Positions 1 through 11,184 are shown, counted from the stretch's first letter. The stretch: 64,000 bases of DNA from Liolophura sinensis (GCF_032854445.1 NC_088301.1:8616281-8680280), one strand, 5' to 3'. Program-made: numbers and translations. Notes: generated by a model from the letters alone, not told the origin.

Positions 1-1282
1 CAGTCGTCTTGTGCCCGATAAATCTAATGACGCAGTTAGATCTGCATCTTACCTAACAGGTGTTTAGTGGTTTGCATGGAGACTGACGCTCGTGTGTTTT
101 ACTCGGATGGGAAGGAGATGCATGGGATATACGAATGTTTATTCGTGTATAAGGCCTACAGTTTCGGTCCCAAATACAGCAGACGACTGGCCCAGTGTAG
201 TCACGTGAAGGCATGCAGCCATGGGAGATTTGTCTGCGGCTTTACTTCGCGAAGGTTATCCAGTACTTGGCGAAGAGATGTGGTTTTCGTGGGGCTCTGG
301 TTTACTTTTTTTCAGCTGTAAAAACCGACGTCTTGGATTGTAAGGCGTGATCACGGCCTATTGCGCAGGTTACCTGATAACCCTATCCCAGATGTATGTA
401 TCAAGTATACGTTTATATAGCTTCATATATGCAAGATTGCTTTAATGATAATATTCACGCATTGCATTAACCATAGAGCATGCACGAAAGAAAATTTTAC
501 ATAACTATACTTTTAATATAAATAATGATGTTTGTTTGAAAAGGTTTTATACATACTTGAAAACCGTGTATCAGCAAATCTCCTAAAACATTATTATATT
601 GCAAACCCAACGACGAAAAAACAAAATCACCACATACACATTTGTAACAGTCATATATACATGGCTAATCTTTGATGCATTTATGTTTTAGCGGATCAGT
701 ATATTACGATAAACCAGGTGTTCGTTAAAACTGAAATTTGAGGATCCCGATAGCTCCGGTTCCCAAGCATTGCTGACACGCGGGAGGGCGTGTCCACAGG
801 TCGTGACCTCTCTGAACACCTCACGGGTTAACCTCTGAACCTTGAACATGGCACGCGCCGCTATGGCAGCCCGCGGACATCGCACGCGCATGTAGATAAT
901 TGATGGAGACACTTGTTTGTCAAAGTTTGCCAGCACTACACCTGTCAGCTGGAAATGAATAATTCACTGGCTCTAAATTTCCTTTGTGACGGTTAAGAGC
1001 ATCTTGGATCTTGGATGGGAGCAAAAAATAAGTAGCCGAGATTTTTTATGAACGATACCCACCGGAGATTCGTATCAACCGTCCTGCTGACGAACAAACG
1101 CGTTCGCGAAAAGATAACCTTTTTTGCCATATAGACACAAAAGGATCGCATCGTACTTATCTGATACAGTAAATCAACAGTCCGTGTAAAATACCCATGA
1201 ATTGCACCAAACGTCTATTTTAATTATCGTGTAAATATGTACATGCATGAATTATTCCAACACCTGTCCCTTGTATGAGTGC
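1..1282. other. Intergenic, no gene recognised
   Basis: No ORF here resembles a known protein. The stretch is AT-rich apart from a GC-richer island at about 740-900. That island carries the palindrome AGGTCGTGACCT at 798-809, which looks like an inverted pair of nuclear-receptor half-sites. Short open frames at 67-321 (plus) and 688-936 (minus) have no family resemblance and no convincing splice sites. Confidence 0.6.
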
Positions 1283-1373
1283 ATACCCATCATAATGCTG
1301 GCCGCAGTCATATAAGTGAAACATTCTTGAGTACGGCGTAAAACACCAATCAAATGAAATAAATAAATAAATT
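1283..1373 (+). repeat. SINE family A, 3' fragment
   Basis: This matches the shared SINE tail seen many times in the window: a TAATGCTGGCCGC core, then GTGAAA-ATTCTTGAGTACGGCG, then an ACACCAATCAAAT-(AAATA)n end. Only the 3' part is present; the tRNA-like head is missing. Confidence 0.85.
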
Positions 1374-3784
1374 CGATATAAAAATTAAAAGTAACAATGG
1401 TTGACTGACTTTGTCACACACGTTGATGTGATCAGAAATATAGTATTTCGCTGTTATTCAGTTTTATTTATTGAATGCGACTTGGATCAGGCCATACAAT
1501 AGTCCTAACACATAATTACGTCACTACTTATTTAGGTCGTTCCGGGGGGACGGGGGGGGGGGATGTGTGAAGGTGCCGTTTCTTTTTTCTTTTCTTTTTC
1601 TGATTTGCATGACCTGTGCGGTTTTCGAGAGGTGATCAGCATGCCACATTGTAACTGTTGTGCGCCAAATTGTGCATCGACAACTCGAAGGACTCCTTCT
1701 GTAACACAGAAACTGGACATGAGCCCAGCAACAATGGTCTCCCACAGACAATCGATGACACAATTACCTTTCCACAGAGGACTGTTATTCTTGGGTAGCA
1801 ACCACAAAACAACAACCACGCATGCCGTGTGATGTCCATTTCTGAGCTTTACCTTTTTACCTCGTACAAGTGTAAATTAAATTGCAATCTTGTCTCTCTG
1901 ACACATAATATTTAATTGTGAGTGGAGACCATGGCAACACAGACAAGAGTCAAAAACATTAGTTCAGGTGCAGTACCTTCCTTGTAACAAAAGAACCTGA
2001 ATGCAAAACACAAAATTGAACGCGTTAAGGGGGATTTTTATCAGTGCAAATTTCTCTAAAAAAGGAGAAGCGAGAGATGCCTCAAATCACCATTTGAGAG
2101 CGTTGTCTCAATGAGTAGGTAGCAAGGTCTCCGCTCGACATGAGGTGGACAAAAGATAGCACGTGCCGAAAAACCTGGCAAAGGTTGGCACGCGCGCTCA
2201 GGGATAGCTGCAATGTATAATAGACCTTAACTGGCTGCCACCTGCCGCGAAAGGTTGTGAGGAGGTCAACTCCTTCTGCCAACCTGCCTCCAGATAAATG
2301 CATTATTCAGATCTGAGGCCTAGACTGTATCGGAATTCAAATTCAACAGATTGCTACTATTGTCAATACCTGATTTTGATAAAGTCCTATCGCCAAACCG
2401 CAATATATATCGAGAGTAGCATAAATTATTCATTCCGAGACATAAATAAATAAAGCCGTTAATTTATTTAATGAGATCAGTGTCAGAGGAGGATTAATTC
2501 AAATCGAAAAGAATTAAGAATATTTTATTCATTGAGTATAAATCATTTTTAAAAATCTATACAAAAGTATGTAAATGGATAGGTAAATGAAAATTACAAT
2601 GCTCACTATTGTAGCAGAAAGATTATATACACGTGCACGATTAACACACTTGTCAATTACGTGCAATGCTTTTGTCAGTGTAAATTCTATTTGTACGTAA
2701 CACTACACACGATAATGCAGACAGTCGTATCGCAGGTTTGCATGACAACAACGTGAGGTTAATATTATGTTACATGCATGTACAAGTCCGAAATTATTCC
2801 ATTCTTGCAGCGGTGGGTTAAAGGTAACTGGGTATTGAATAAGGGAACAGTAATTTTATCAAGATGGTGCAACTTTCAAATACCAGTATATAATCTCATG
2901 TGTAGATTGCAAATGCATAACAATGTGTCGTCTAGTGAGAACAACATCAGGTTTTACACAGACCCGTGGATGTGAGAAATCAAAACATCCGCACTGTATG
3001 CTACTGATGTTTTGAAAACATTACCCTTATAGCAGTGCTTTACAACGTATGCAATGATACTGCACGGACTTGTACGCTATATGCCGATGGAGAAGCCTCT
3101 TGCGAAATTCAGGTGTCTGCCTATACTTGTTGACATTATTGTATTACCTATGTTATAGCAATGAAAGTCCTAAGAGAACAAAACAAACATGCTGATTTCA
3201 TGCATATACAAAACAAGGAAATATATATATTTTTAAAAAGGAAATTCCAGTTTAAAATGATTGGGTATATATATATGCATTGTAAAAACTTCCTACATTT
3301 ATTAATGTATAAAAATATAACTGATTCCGGTTTCATCCTTTTGAATTTTAACACAAACAAAAGCAATGTGATAAACACCGTAATATTTACATATGTCCAA
3401 TGATATTATTGAAATTCTATATACACATTTAATCCTAAATGATCACCATCAGTGTGTTTTGTTATATACATGCCCTTTGTGTTGTTTATATATGAACAGC
3501 AACAACCCGAAAGCGAAACAAGCTATAAATTCAGAAGGATGCATATACTCGTACATTCCCAACGGCATTCAAAACCTTCATCATGTGTTTTCCCCAGCGG
3601 AAAATTGTTTGTGTTTACTTGTGCATGTTTGTTCACAACCGGGTGATCGATTTGGGAGAGTTATTGGGTAAATCCGTCCAGTTGTTATTCGGAGTTTTCA
3701 ACAGCGTGGGAATTTATCAGCATGTTTGGAACCAAACGACTTCCATCCATAAAACTGACCCAGACTATACGAATAAAAGATTCT
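1374..3784. other. Intergenic, low-complexity patches
   Basis: The stretch holds a run of G at about 1545-1562 followed by a T/C-rich tract, and otherwise AT-rich DNA. Several frames overlap without stops at 1524-1839 on both strands, but none looks like a protein. No gene is recognised. Confidence 0.55.
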
Positions 3785-3893
3785 GCAGATTCTGCACATT
3801 ATATACGCTCTAAGGCTTCCTTCGTTGTCATAGAACTGAAAAATTGTTAAGTACGACGTTAAACCTCAGGCACTCAACCACTCATTATGTCCT
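3785..3893 (+). repeat. SINE family B, 3' fragment
   Basis: The segment resembles the 3' part of the fuller copy at 33880-34228: an ACATTA-type stretch, a CTCTAAGG-type stretch, CTGAAAAATTGTTAAGTACG and an ACGTTAAACC end followed by a CACTCA tail. The tRNA-derived head is not present. Confidence 0.75.
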
Positions 3894-4400
3894 TTAAAAT
3901 TGGTTGTTTTATTTCAACACAATTTCCCAGACAATACAACATGTGTTATTAACCGTTTTAATATGACCCCTTAACGATGCGTGGGTTGAATAAAACAAAG
4001 ATCCTGGCCCGTTCAACCAATCAGTCAACAGCCCTATTAAACTCTCCTTGCAGTACTTAATACGAGAAACGGATGGGGAAGTGAATCGGTGAAGCATGTT
4101 GCTTACGAGCTTCCTGAATTCACTGTCTACATCGGCAATGGGTCATGTCCCTGCATTATATACATGTCCATATACATGTATATAGTATAATGTACATTCC
4201 GCCGGTATATATGATGATGCATGAATGGATTTCCTGGCCGCATCTAAGCGCTTACGTACATTTACGCATGTGTACCAGTAAATCCTTGTATGTCTGCACA
4301 TTTCGCAAAATGCAAGTCTCTACTGTCAATGTGTTTCCGGGTTTCTCGTAACATAAAAGAAACTTAAATGAGGGAAAGATTAATAATGATATTTGATTAC

Positions 4401-4536
4401 TTTATTTATTTCACTAGTGTTTTACGCCGTACTCAAGAATATTTCACTTATACGACGGCGGCCAGCATTGTGGTGCAAGAAAGCCAGTCCGAGCCTGAGG
4501 GGAAACCCACGACCATCCGCATGTTACTGGCGGACC
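4401..4536 (-). repeat. SINE family A copy
   Basis: In minus orientation this carries the CCCACCACAATGCTGGCC-like core, the GTGAAATATTCTTGAGTACG tail and an AAATAAATAAA end. The tRNA-like head is truncated. Confidence 0.85.
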
Positions 4537-4669
4537 TAGTGATATCTGATATTCATCTACAGATTTTACGGACATGGCAATGTTGTTGCTGAAAGGTGCT
4601 TATAATTGACTTATTCATGTGTGTACAGATGTTGGGTTAGTGTTAGGTCAGAGTTCACATGAGTTAAGG

Positions 4670-4866
4670 GACGTCGATGGCTGAATCGCGTGAGGGTCCT
4701 TGACCAAGAAGGTTGGAAGTTCGAATCAAGCTCTCATAATCCTGGTGAATGGCGCATGTTTCGACCAGGTTCTGGTTTTCTCCACCCATATTTGCATATT
4801 ATTCAAATAAAGTTTCGAGCCAAGTTCTTTATATTAAGTTATCAATCAACCAATCAAGCACTCAGC
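4670..4866 (+). repeat. tRNA-headed SINE-like element, other family
   Basis: The start looks like a degenerate Pol III promoter: GATGGCTGAATCGCGTGAGG as A-box-like and GGAAGTTCGAATCAAGC as B-box-like. It ends in a CAATCAACCAATCAAGCACT-type tail. Boundaries are approximate. Confidence 0.55.
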
Positions 4867-4912
4867 ATGTCAATATGAACAACACACCACCGTTACGATA
4901 GTAAATATCCAA

Positions 4913-4913
<1 letters not shown>

Positions 4914-4973
<60 letters not shown>
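4914..4973. repeat. (TA)n microsatellite
   Basis: About 60 bp of uninterrupted TA dinucleotide. Confidence 0.98.
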
Positions 4974-4974
<1 letters not shown>

Positions 4975-6260
4975 CCTCCGCGTGGTTACGTTTAACAAAA
5001 TACTACGGGAAATTCTGTGTTTAGGCAACACAAATGTTTTATTTTACTACACAGTGTACAGTAGAAACAGTGCAGTAGAAACAATTACTTGCACAAAAAT
5101 TCACTTGAAAGTTTATTTCATTGTGTTAATGAAATGCACCTCAATCCAGCGTATACTCTAAATAAAGCAAACTTACAAGACTGAAAATCGGCAAAACGCA
5201 GCTTGCGATAAATGACTGCTATTAAACCCAAAGACAATATCTACTGAGCAAACACAATAAGGTACATATACAAATAATAATGCATAATTCACTCAAATAA
5301 AAACAGGCATAACTGATAGAAATCTCGCTTGTTAAGCTCATTGAGAATGTATATGCCAGTGTACATGCGTGTTGTGTTCGTCTGTGCTGTTTGTTGGTTG
5401 TGGTATTTGCTTTTGTCCGTTGTTATGACACTTAAAGCCAAATTGGACATATGCCTCGGACGCTGTTAATTAAGCACCGCGCCATGAACTGGGCTAGACT
5501 GTACCATTAGCACTATGTACCTTGTTGCCATGCCAATAACTGTGCCCCATGTACATGTAACACCAGGTGTTACGTCATTTTTTCTCATGCACGTGTCATC
5601 ATTCTATATGACGTCATATGTTTCAGACCAGACGTGCCTGGATCTTTCCTGACAATGGAGGCTTTTTTGTCTTCGGTCCGCCCGCCCTCGTGACCTTTTG
5701 CTTCAGCATGACACTTCTTTTATCTATGTCAGCGAAGCTTCCAGATCCGATTGGGCTGGTTTTTTTTGTGTAATTCTCGGGCAGGTATGTGCGGTCTGTA
5801 CTGCCGTTTTCTGACCTGGGTCACTGCTGATCGGTGATTTGATGCATGGCCGATATTGTCAGGTGAACTGTTTTCACGGATGATTGGTTGTCCGGCAGAC
5901 CTCGTGGCTGTGGCCAGTGCTGACCTTACGGTCGGTCAGATCGTAACTGGTCAGCCCAAACAGAAGACAGGTTATGCCACTCAGGGGTTTGGATCCTAAA
6001 AACAAACAAGGTGCAACATGGTATTACCTGGCTACATCCAGCAGGGTACCAAACTATACAAATGTGGGGTCTGATTTTGAATTTAACACCAATCCCAATC
6101 TTAATAAATGAGACTTTCGTTAACACTAAATGTAATAAATACCATGGGGCTTAAATCTCGATCCACGTTTTATACAAACGGGCCGTGTAGCCTTTCTCAG
6201 TTTTGAACAAATTAATTACCAAAATCAACGAGACACCGGCCTGTTTCCACTATACTTTTA
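4974..6260. other. Intergenic downstream of gadd45-1
   Basis: No gene is recognised. The 5600-5960 part is more GC-rich, but every frame is interrupted. A 14-bp perfect palindrome centred on TGACGTCA (CRE core) lies at 5606-5619. Confidence 0.55.
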
Positions 6261-6263
6261 CAC

Positions 6264-6286
6264 TTTATTGCAATGCATATTTTATT
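6264..6286 (-). terminator. Poly(A) signals of gadd45-1
   Basis: On the minus strand AATAAA occurs at 6269-6264 and again at 6286-6281, about 310-335 nt after the stop codon. These are the first canonical signals downstream, so the 3' UTR is probably about 0.35 kb. Confidence 0.6.
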
Positions 6287-6596
6287 ATTCGAATACCTCA
6301 ACAAAACAATTACTATGCAAATACAAGTAAATTTTTCAAATGGTTCAAACCAAAAGGAATGCAAACTTAAATATGATTTATGCTATAAAACATGGCTGAA
6401 CGTTTCTGGTATAAGGGTAATGTGTATGCAGGTCGACTCAAAATAATCTGAATGTTATTTCTAGTCTTGCCTTCGGTGGGCGAAACACTTTGATATGCTC
6501 CACTGAACTTCAGGTAGAGAAAAAAAAAAGAACTCTGTTTGCAGGTGACTGACATACCTGGTTTAGGAGCATTTCCGGAGATTTTTCAGGGCATGG

Positions 6597-6704
6597 TCAA
6601 ACTGGTATTTCAATGACAGGCGTGGGGAAGTTATTGCTACACATCAGTTTGTTATAATGTTCGATGACTTTCTCGTCGCTCGGGCTGAAGTCCTTGTCGG
6701 GGTA
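6597..6704 (-). CDS. gadd45: gadd45-1 exon 5 (C-terminal, with stop)
   Basis: The acceptor TTCACAG precedes 6704. The exon encodes residues 130-164, beginning YPDKDFSPSDEK and ending FPTPVIEIPV, then TGA at 6599-6597. It corresponds to the last exon of vertebrate GADD45 genes, which ends in a VINLPER-type sequence. Confidence 0.95.
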   Translation of the reverse strand, partial: YPDKDFSPSDEKVIEHYNKLMCSNNFPTPVIEIPV

Positions 6705-9578
6705 CTGTGAACAAAAGAAAAGAAAGCCATGTAACTTATTTGTCTTGTAAACGGGTCCGTGCGACCTGTATTGGACTGAAATAAATAAATTCCAAAATAT
6801 CTATGAAAAGAAGCACAGTAATAATAAAAATAACAACACGGCAGATTTCTCATGCCCGACCCTTTAGACTACACTTTTTTTTCTGAAATATGCGTCTCTA
6901 TTATTTTCTATATTTACCGTTTTTTTAATTCAAATACAGCTATTTTTATCGCTAAACGATTTGTCCTCTTAGCCTTTACCTTTGATACAGATCGTGAAGA
7001 GTAAATTGTCCACGAGACAGCACAAGGTCTTGTCCTCAAGCAATATGTGCAATCGAGAATCGATATCTGTCTGTCAAGTTTATTACCTGCATATACTTGT
7101 CGGTTCGGATGACATCTGAGTGGCCGATGTAATGATTTAAAACCTTCTGATAACAATGGCGGTGGAGTTAAGGTGACAAGCTAGAACTAACCTGAATTAA
7201 CACACAGCTGTAAGGCACGACGTCATCTCGATCACAGGAAGAGGCGTTGTCATTGACAACGTCGCTGTTCCCTGTCAATACCTTGGCCAATTTTTTTGAA
7301 CTGTCCACCTGAAATACGAGAAAACATCCACTTATATATATGTGTGCGTAAATATAACTCCTGTCCGAAGGACACGATTGAAACACCAAGGAAATATCAT
7401 TTAAGCGTAGGATTCAGATCGCCTGGGCTTTACATGACATTTATCCCATTTTAATAAGGGGGTGAGATGTCCCCATATGGATCGGAAGACACAGTTAAAC
7501 CACAACGCTGCTATACATGTATGTGTAAACTTGCCTGAGCCAACTCCCTTCCGTTAATTCAAATGAACCCACACTGACTAACAGGCCTGTATTGTGTTTT
7601 GATGCAGTCTAGAGTCAAAATTCTTTAGTGCGTCGACCCCAGGAATGTCTTTTTGAAGTTACATGGTGACCTAGTTAGCAATACAGGTGAGGTGGGATGA
7701 ATGAAATGCTTTCCCCTTTAGGTATGCCAAATACCGACATGTTATGGTCTGACTGTACATCATGTGTTAACAAACAAAAAGGTCTTTTAAGTTTGCTTAA
7801 TCAATGCCAGTGTTAATGTGCCTATGCGCTGCGTTGTTTGTGTTAAGTAGATCAGACTTAACAACCAATCAAGCTCATGTACGGCTCAACCCAGTCATAC
7901 GTAATCCGTGCCATTCAATGCTAAGCTTAGGTTGAATCTTTCCCGTCAACACTAATGGGTTAACAGTTTATAGCAATTGAGGAAGCCAGGTAAAAATCTC
8001 CCCGGTGCCTCGTCGTTAATTAGTGGTATCTGCTACCTCGTCTACATGTCAGTTGTCCACCCGTATGTGCAACTGTAGACGGTAAACAACATTCACTTAG
8101 ATGACCTTCCTAATGAGGAACTACTTCTTGTTACAGCAGAAGATATGTTTTTGGACACACGTCAATAAGTCATGCTGTCTTCTTTATTCTTTTCATCAAG
8201 GATTCTACAGGGGTAACTTTGTTATTTGTGCATGTATCTATGTCATCTCAATTGATGTCAGTTAGTATTTATTTATGTTTTAACATATCAAGTAAATACA
8301 CATGTCTCTATGCAATTAAAAGCAAAGATATTCTTACCTTTAGCATACGTATTTCATTTTCCCAGCAAAATGCCTCGACTAAGGTATGGAGCAGAACGTT
8401 AGTCACATCGCTGGAATCTTCAACCGGCACCAAACAAAGCATTATGGTCTCAGGTGCTCTAAAAACACAGCAAAGAAATATCATTAGTGACTGCGCATTA
8501 AAAGGAAGCCAGTTATGTACAAAAGGCTCATGTCAAAAAGAGCGAGTTATGGTAGTGAAATAAGCTACGTCCTCTGCATTATTACGTCTAAAAAATTAAC
8601 TTTCTTTAAACAGATGTTTGAATGAACATCCTTGATAGCAAATGCTGCACATTTTTGAACATTTGCAACTTACAATTCTAAAAGCTTTGCACAACTGCAT
8701 ATTCCGTGAGTAAGTCGCCCTTCGTTCTGCGCTTCCAACAGGGATTCCTTCAGAGCTAAGCAAATACTCATCTTGGTTCTGAAAACGGCCAAAAACAGTA
8801 AGTGATGAAATAGGGACATTACTACAGGCTACACGTCAATATAAATGTGTCAGTAAGAGCTGCCCCCCCCCTCCCCCCTATAAAAACTAAGTTTATGTGT
8901 GCTGGAAAATTTTTCATCTTGTGTTTAGGGGATATGTGGAGTAAATTTTAACATGTATTAGATTAATATTGCTACAACTGTAAGAAAGATAAAAAGATCT
9001 GCTTTTAGAAGGAAGTGGGTTAATCGTGACTTCATAGACGTGACCTGCCACCCCTGGGTCAAATATGGCGGTATTTCTTGGTCGGAGAGGTAGGATCCAC
9101 GTATGTTTTCCTGAATCGTGAGTCACGATATCGTCCCACACTGGCCAGCCTCCAAAACAAAGATGTGATAGAGGGTTATGAGGACTGACCTTGTGTACAG
9201 GCATAGCTGCTGATGTTTTAGGTGATCGTGTGCAAGACAGATGATCCCGATGCAACACTAGCGCCTATAGAAAACCTTATTACTTTTATTACAATATCAG
9301 CTGCACTCATCTAGCTCCAGTTCCGGTGATAAATCCCGTATACAGAACTTAGATGAGGAGAAAGGTTAACTGCGGTGCTGATGTACCGTTACAGAACATA
9401 AGCACGTGACTTCCACCTTATGCAAACTTTAGCAGAATATGTTCGTTACATTCTAATCGATTAAATGCTTCGTACAAAGCTCATGCACTTTTCATATGTA
9501 AGTTGCTGTTGAGAAAATAAAACGATTTACTTACTGCTCTTGTTTCAATGGCATCTGCCCGACTTCAGGAAAAGTCAT
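6597..9578 (-). CDS. gadd45: GADD45 family protein, paralogue 1 (complete, 5 exons)
   Basis: Coding exons in order are 9578-9535, 8778-8674, 8458-8338, 7308-7192 and 6704-6597 (stop included): 495 nt, 164 residues. All introns are GT/AG with phases 2, 2, 0, 0. The product follows the GADD45 layout: a short leader (1-16), KMSI then a helix ending CAKLLEL (44-50), the strand MLCLVPV (56-62), the family signature AFCWENEIR (79-87), a variable acidic loop, CVLIQ (125-129) and a C-terminus ending IEIPV. Vertebrate family members are of similar length. Known family roles are binding MTK1/MEKK4 to activate p38/JNK, binding PCNA, p21 and CDK1-cyclin B, and helping repair-based DNA demethylation, in nucleus and cytoplasm; here they are inferred by homology. 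The start is the only ATG in exon 1 matching the paralogue's position and peptide (MT-P). A second copy lies at 44677-47227. Confidence 0.96.
7192..7308 (-). CDS. gadd45: gadd45-1 exon 4
   Basis: The exon is 117 nt, phase 0 on both sides, with acceptor CAG and donor GTTAGT. It encodes VDSSKKLAKVL, an Asp/Asn/Ser-rich loop and YSCVLIQ. It corresponds to the second half of the large third exon of vertebrate GADD45 genes. Confidence 0.95.
8338..8458 (-). CDS. gadd45: gadd45-1 exon 3
   Basis: The exon is 121 nt with acceptor TTTTTAG and donor GTAAGA. It encodes the most conserved block, from APETIMLCLVPVE to AFCWENEIRMLK. The first base completes the Leu codon split over intron 2. Confidence 0.96.
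8674..8778 (-). CDS. gadd45: gadd45-1 exon 2
   Basis: The exon is 105 nt with acceptor TTTTCAG and donor GTAAGT. It encodes TKMSICLALKESLLEA through CAKLLE, the first helix-strand-helix part of the fold. Its length is identical to exon 2 of the paralogue. Confidence 0.95.
8914..9258 (-). other. Long open frame inside gadd45-1 intron 1, unassigned
   Basis: A 114-codon open frame lies within the 756-bp first intron, on the gene's own strand. Its middle part (for example GGWPVWDDIVTHDSGKH) looks less random than neighbouring frames. I recognise no family, and the paralogue's intron 1 shows nothing similar. It may be a decayed mobile-element fragment or chance. Confidence 0.25.
9535..9578 (-). 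CDS. gadd45: gadd45-1 exon 1 (start)
   Basis: ATG at 9578-9576 opens MTFPEVGQMPLKQE, and the next codon is split CA|A. The donor is GTAAGT. The 44-nt coding part parallels the 47-nt first coding exon of the paralogue. Confidence 0.93.
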
Positions 9579-9707
9579 ATTCCCACACATGTAACCCACA
9601 GTGTATCACACACAAAGGTAAACTCCAGAGATATCTCTACAGTGAACTCTAAACGTGCTAAGCGGCGATGTCTTTGTGACTGCTGACGTTCACTGCGCCG
9701 TATTTGC

Positions 9708-9819
9708 CTTTTGTACTCGCCGAGCGCCAACTGGGTTGACCTGATTTTCGATTGGCTGACTCTGGCAGCTGGAGTTAGATTCTGTTGAATATGCATGTTT
9801 TGACTTTATGAATATTCAT
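9708..9819 (-). promoter_or_regulatory. gadd45-1 core promoter: TATA-like, CCAAT, two POU-like sites
   Basis: Reading the minus strand, a TATA variant TACAAAAG sits at 9715-9708 and CCAAT at 9755-9751 within AGCCAATC. ATGCATATTCA lies at 9796-9786, and a related 12-bp palindrome ATGAATATTCAT at 9819-9808. The predicted transcription start is near 9680, giving a 5' UTR of about 100 nt. TATA and CCAAT spacing matches gadd45-2. A CRE-like AACGTCA is at 9690-9684. Function is inferred from the match between paralogues. Confidence 0.65.
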
Positions 9820-10989
9820 CAGCCAGGTTCAGCCTTAGGATTCAGCCCGAGCATCTGGCTAACGTGCCCGAGCGGGTAACATTTCAGTACAGTTGTGACG
9901 GTCAGGGATTCTAAAGAAAGGATAACTTTAGCCTGAGCTCATGGGGTCAGCTCTTTGCGGTCGTAAGTTACATGGGTGACTGAAAAAGCAGAATAAGTTC
10001 AGCTGGCCCAGGCATGCATTCATGCAAATCTGCCTGACTATGAAGATGCAGTCGAAATAGTTAAAGGTGCTCTGACCTTTCCGATTCTTTTTTATCTCAT
10101 TACTTCATCTATAGGTCGACTAAGTTATATTTATATCCACAGAGCCCTATTATTTTCCCATGTGGCCATACTTAGACTGAACATACGTATGAGTTCAATA
10201 GTAATACAAAATACACATACAAGATTCACTCACATTGGAGTCGTCTCCGGGAAACAATCTAGTTGTCTGGGCAAACGGCTTTATTTTCAAAATCACTCTG
10301 CTCCAGATTTAGAAGAAAAAAATATCCGGATGGCACATACTGAAGAACACAACTGTTAATTGAGTTACGCCCAACTACAAGAAATTGAGAGCGTCCTTAT
10401 AAATACCACAAAAAAGAGACTCAAGAACAAACTATAATATATCGATTATTTGCTCGAGGTCTTCATTGCTCACGGCCTTGATCGCCTAAGTTTATCATAT
10501 CTTGACATCAATCTTTGTATCTAGATGTTTTCATTTCGAAACACGATCAAAACTATAATTTATATCCAGCAAAGCTTGTGAGTGAGGTGGGTGGGGGGGG
10601 GGGGGGGAATTGCAGGTGAAGCATTTTGCATCCATAATAAGTTGAGAGCGCATCGGAATTGATCGGAATACGCTTTGGTTCAGTTTCATTTATCTGCATA
10701 CGAACACTTCTCTTTGCGCAAATATACGATGTCTATAGTATGCCGTTAGTCATTTGCTAAAGGATGTCCTCATTTCTAGTGTCAATTAACAGCCAGGTAA
10801 AAGTTTTGCCTTTGTACAAACTGTAGTTTGCAATGATTTGTTGGAATTCAATGTATAATCGATTATGTGGCTCTTGAAGGAAACCCAAAACTTATGTATG
10901 ATCAAGTATCAAATATGTGTTCACCATTATACGAATGACTCACAATAAACATGCAACATACATAATTGAGAAGCATTAAGTATATTATC
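9820..10989. other. Intergenic upstream of gadd45-1
   Basis: No gene is recognised. A G run of about 18 bp lies at 10590-10608. Distal gadd45-1 enhancers could lie here, but nothing in the sequence proves it. Confidence 0.5.
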
Positions 10990-11150
10990 TGCGGTCGCTG
11001 TGAGTTCAAGTCATGCTGGCTTCTTATCCGGCCGTACGTGGGAAGGTCCGTCAGCAGCCTGCGGATCGTCGTGGGTTTCCACCCACCACAATGCTGGCCG
11101 CCGTCGTGTAAGCGAAATATTCTTGAGTACGGCGTAAAACACCAATCAAA

Positions 11151-11181
<31 letters not shown>

Positions 11182-11184
11182 ATT
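10990..11184 (+). repeat. SINE family A copy
   Basis: The copy carries the B-box-like CTGTGAGTTCAAGTC, the CTGGCTTC-CCGGCCGTACGTGG core, GTGGGTTTCCACCCACCA, the GAAATATTCTTGAGTACGG tail and an (AAAT)n end. The first ~50 bp of the head are missing. Confidence 0.9.

Noticed and set aside
1524-1839. Four overlapping open frames on both strands
   Set aside because: Compositionally biased stretch beside a G run and T/C tract; no protein-like pattern or gene context.
8219-8563. 114-codon plus-strand frame
   Set aside because: It is the antisense shadow of gadd45-1 exon 3 and its flanking introns.
9575-9796. 73-codon minus-strand frame
   Set aside because: It spans the gadd45-1 5' UTR and promoter in a different frame from the real start.
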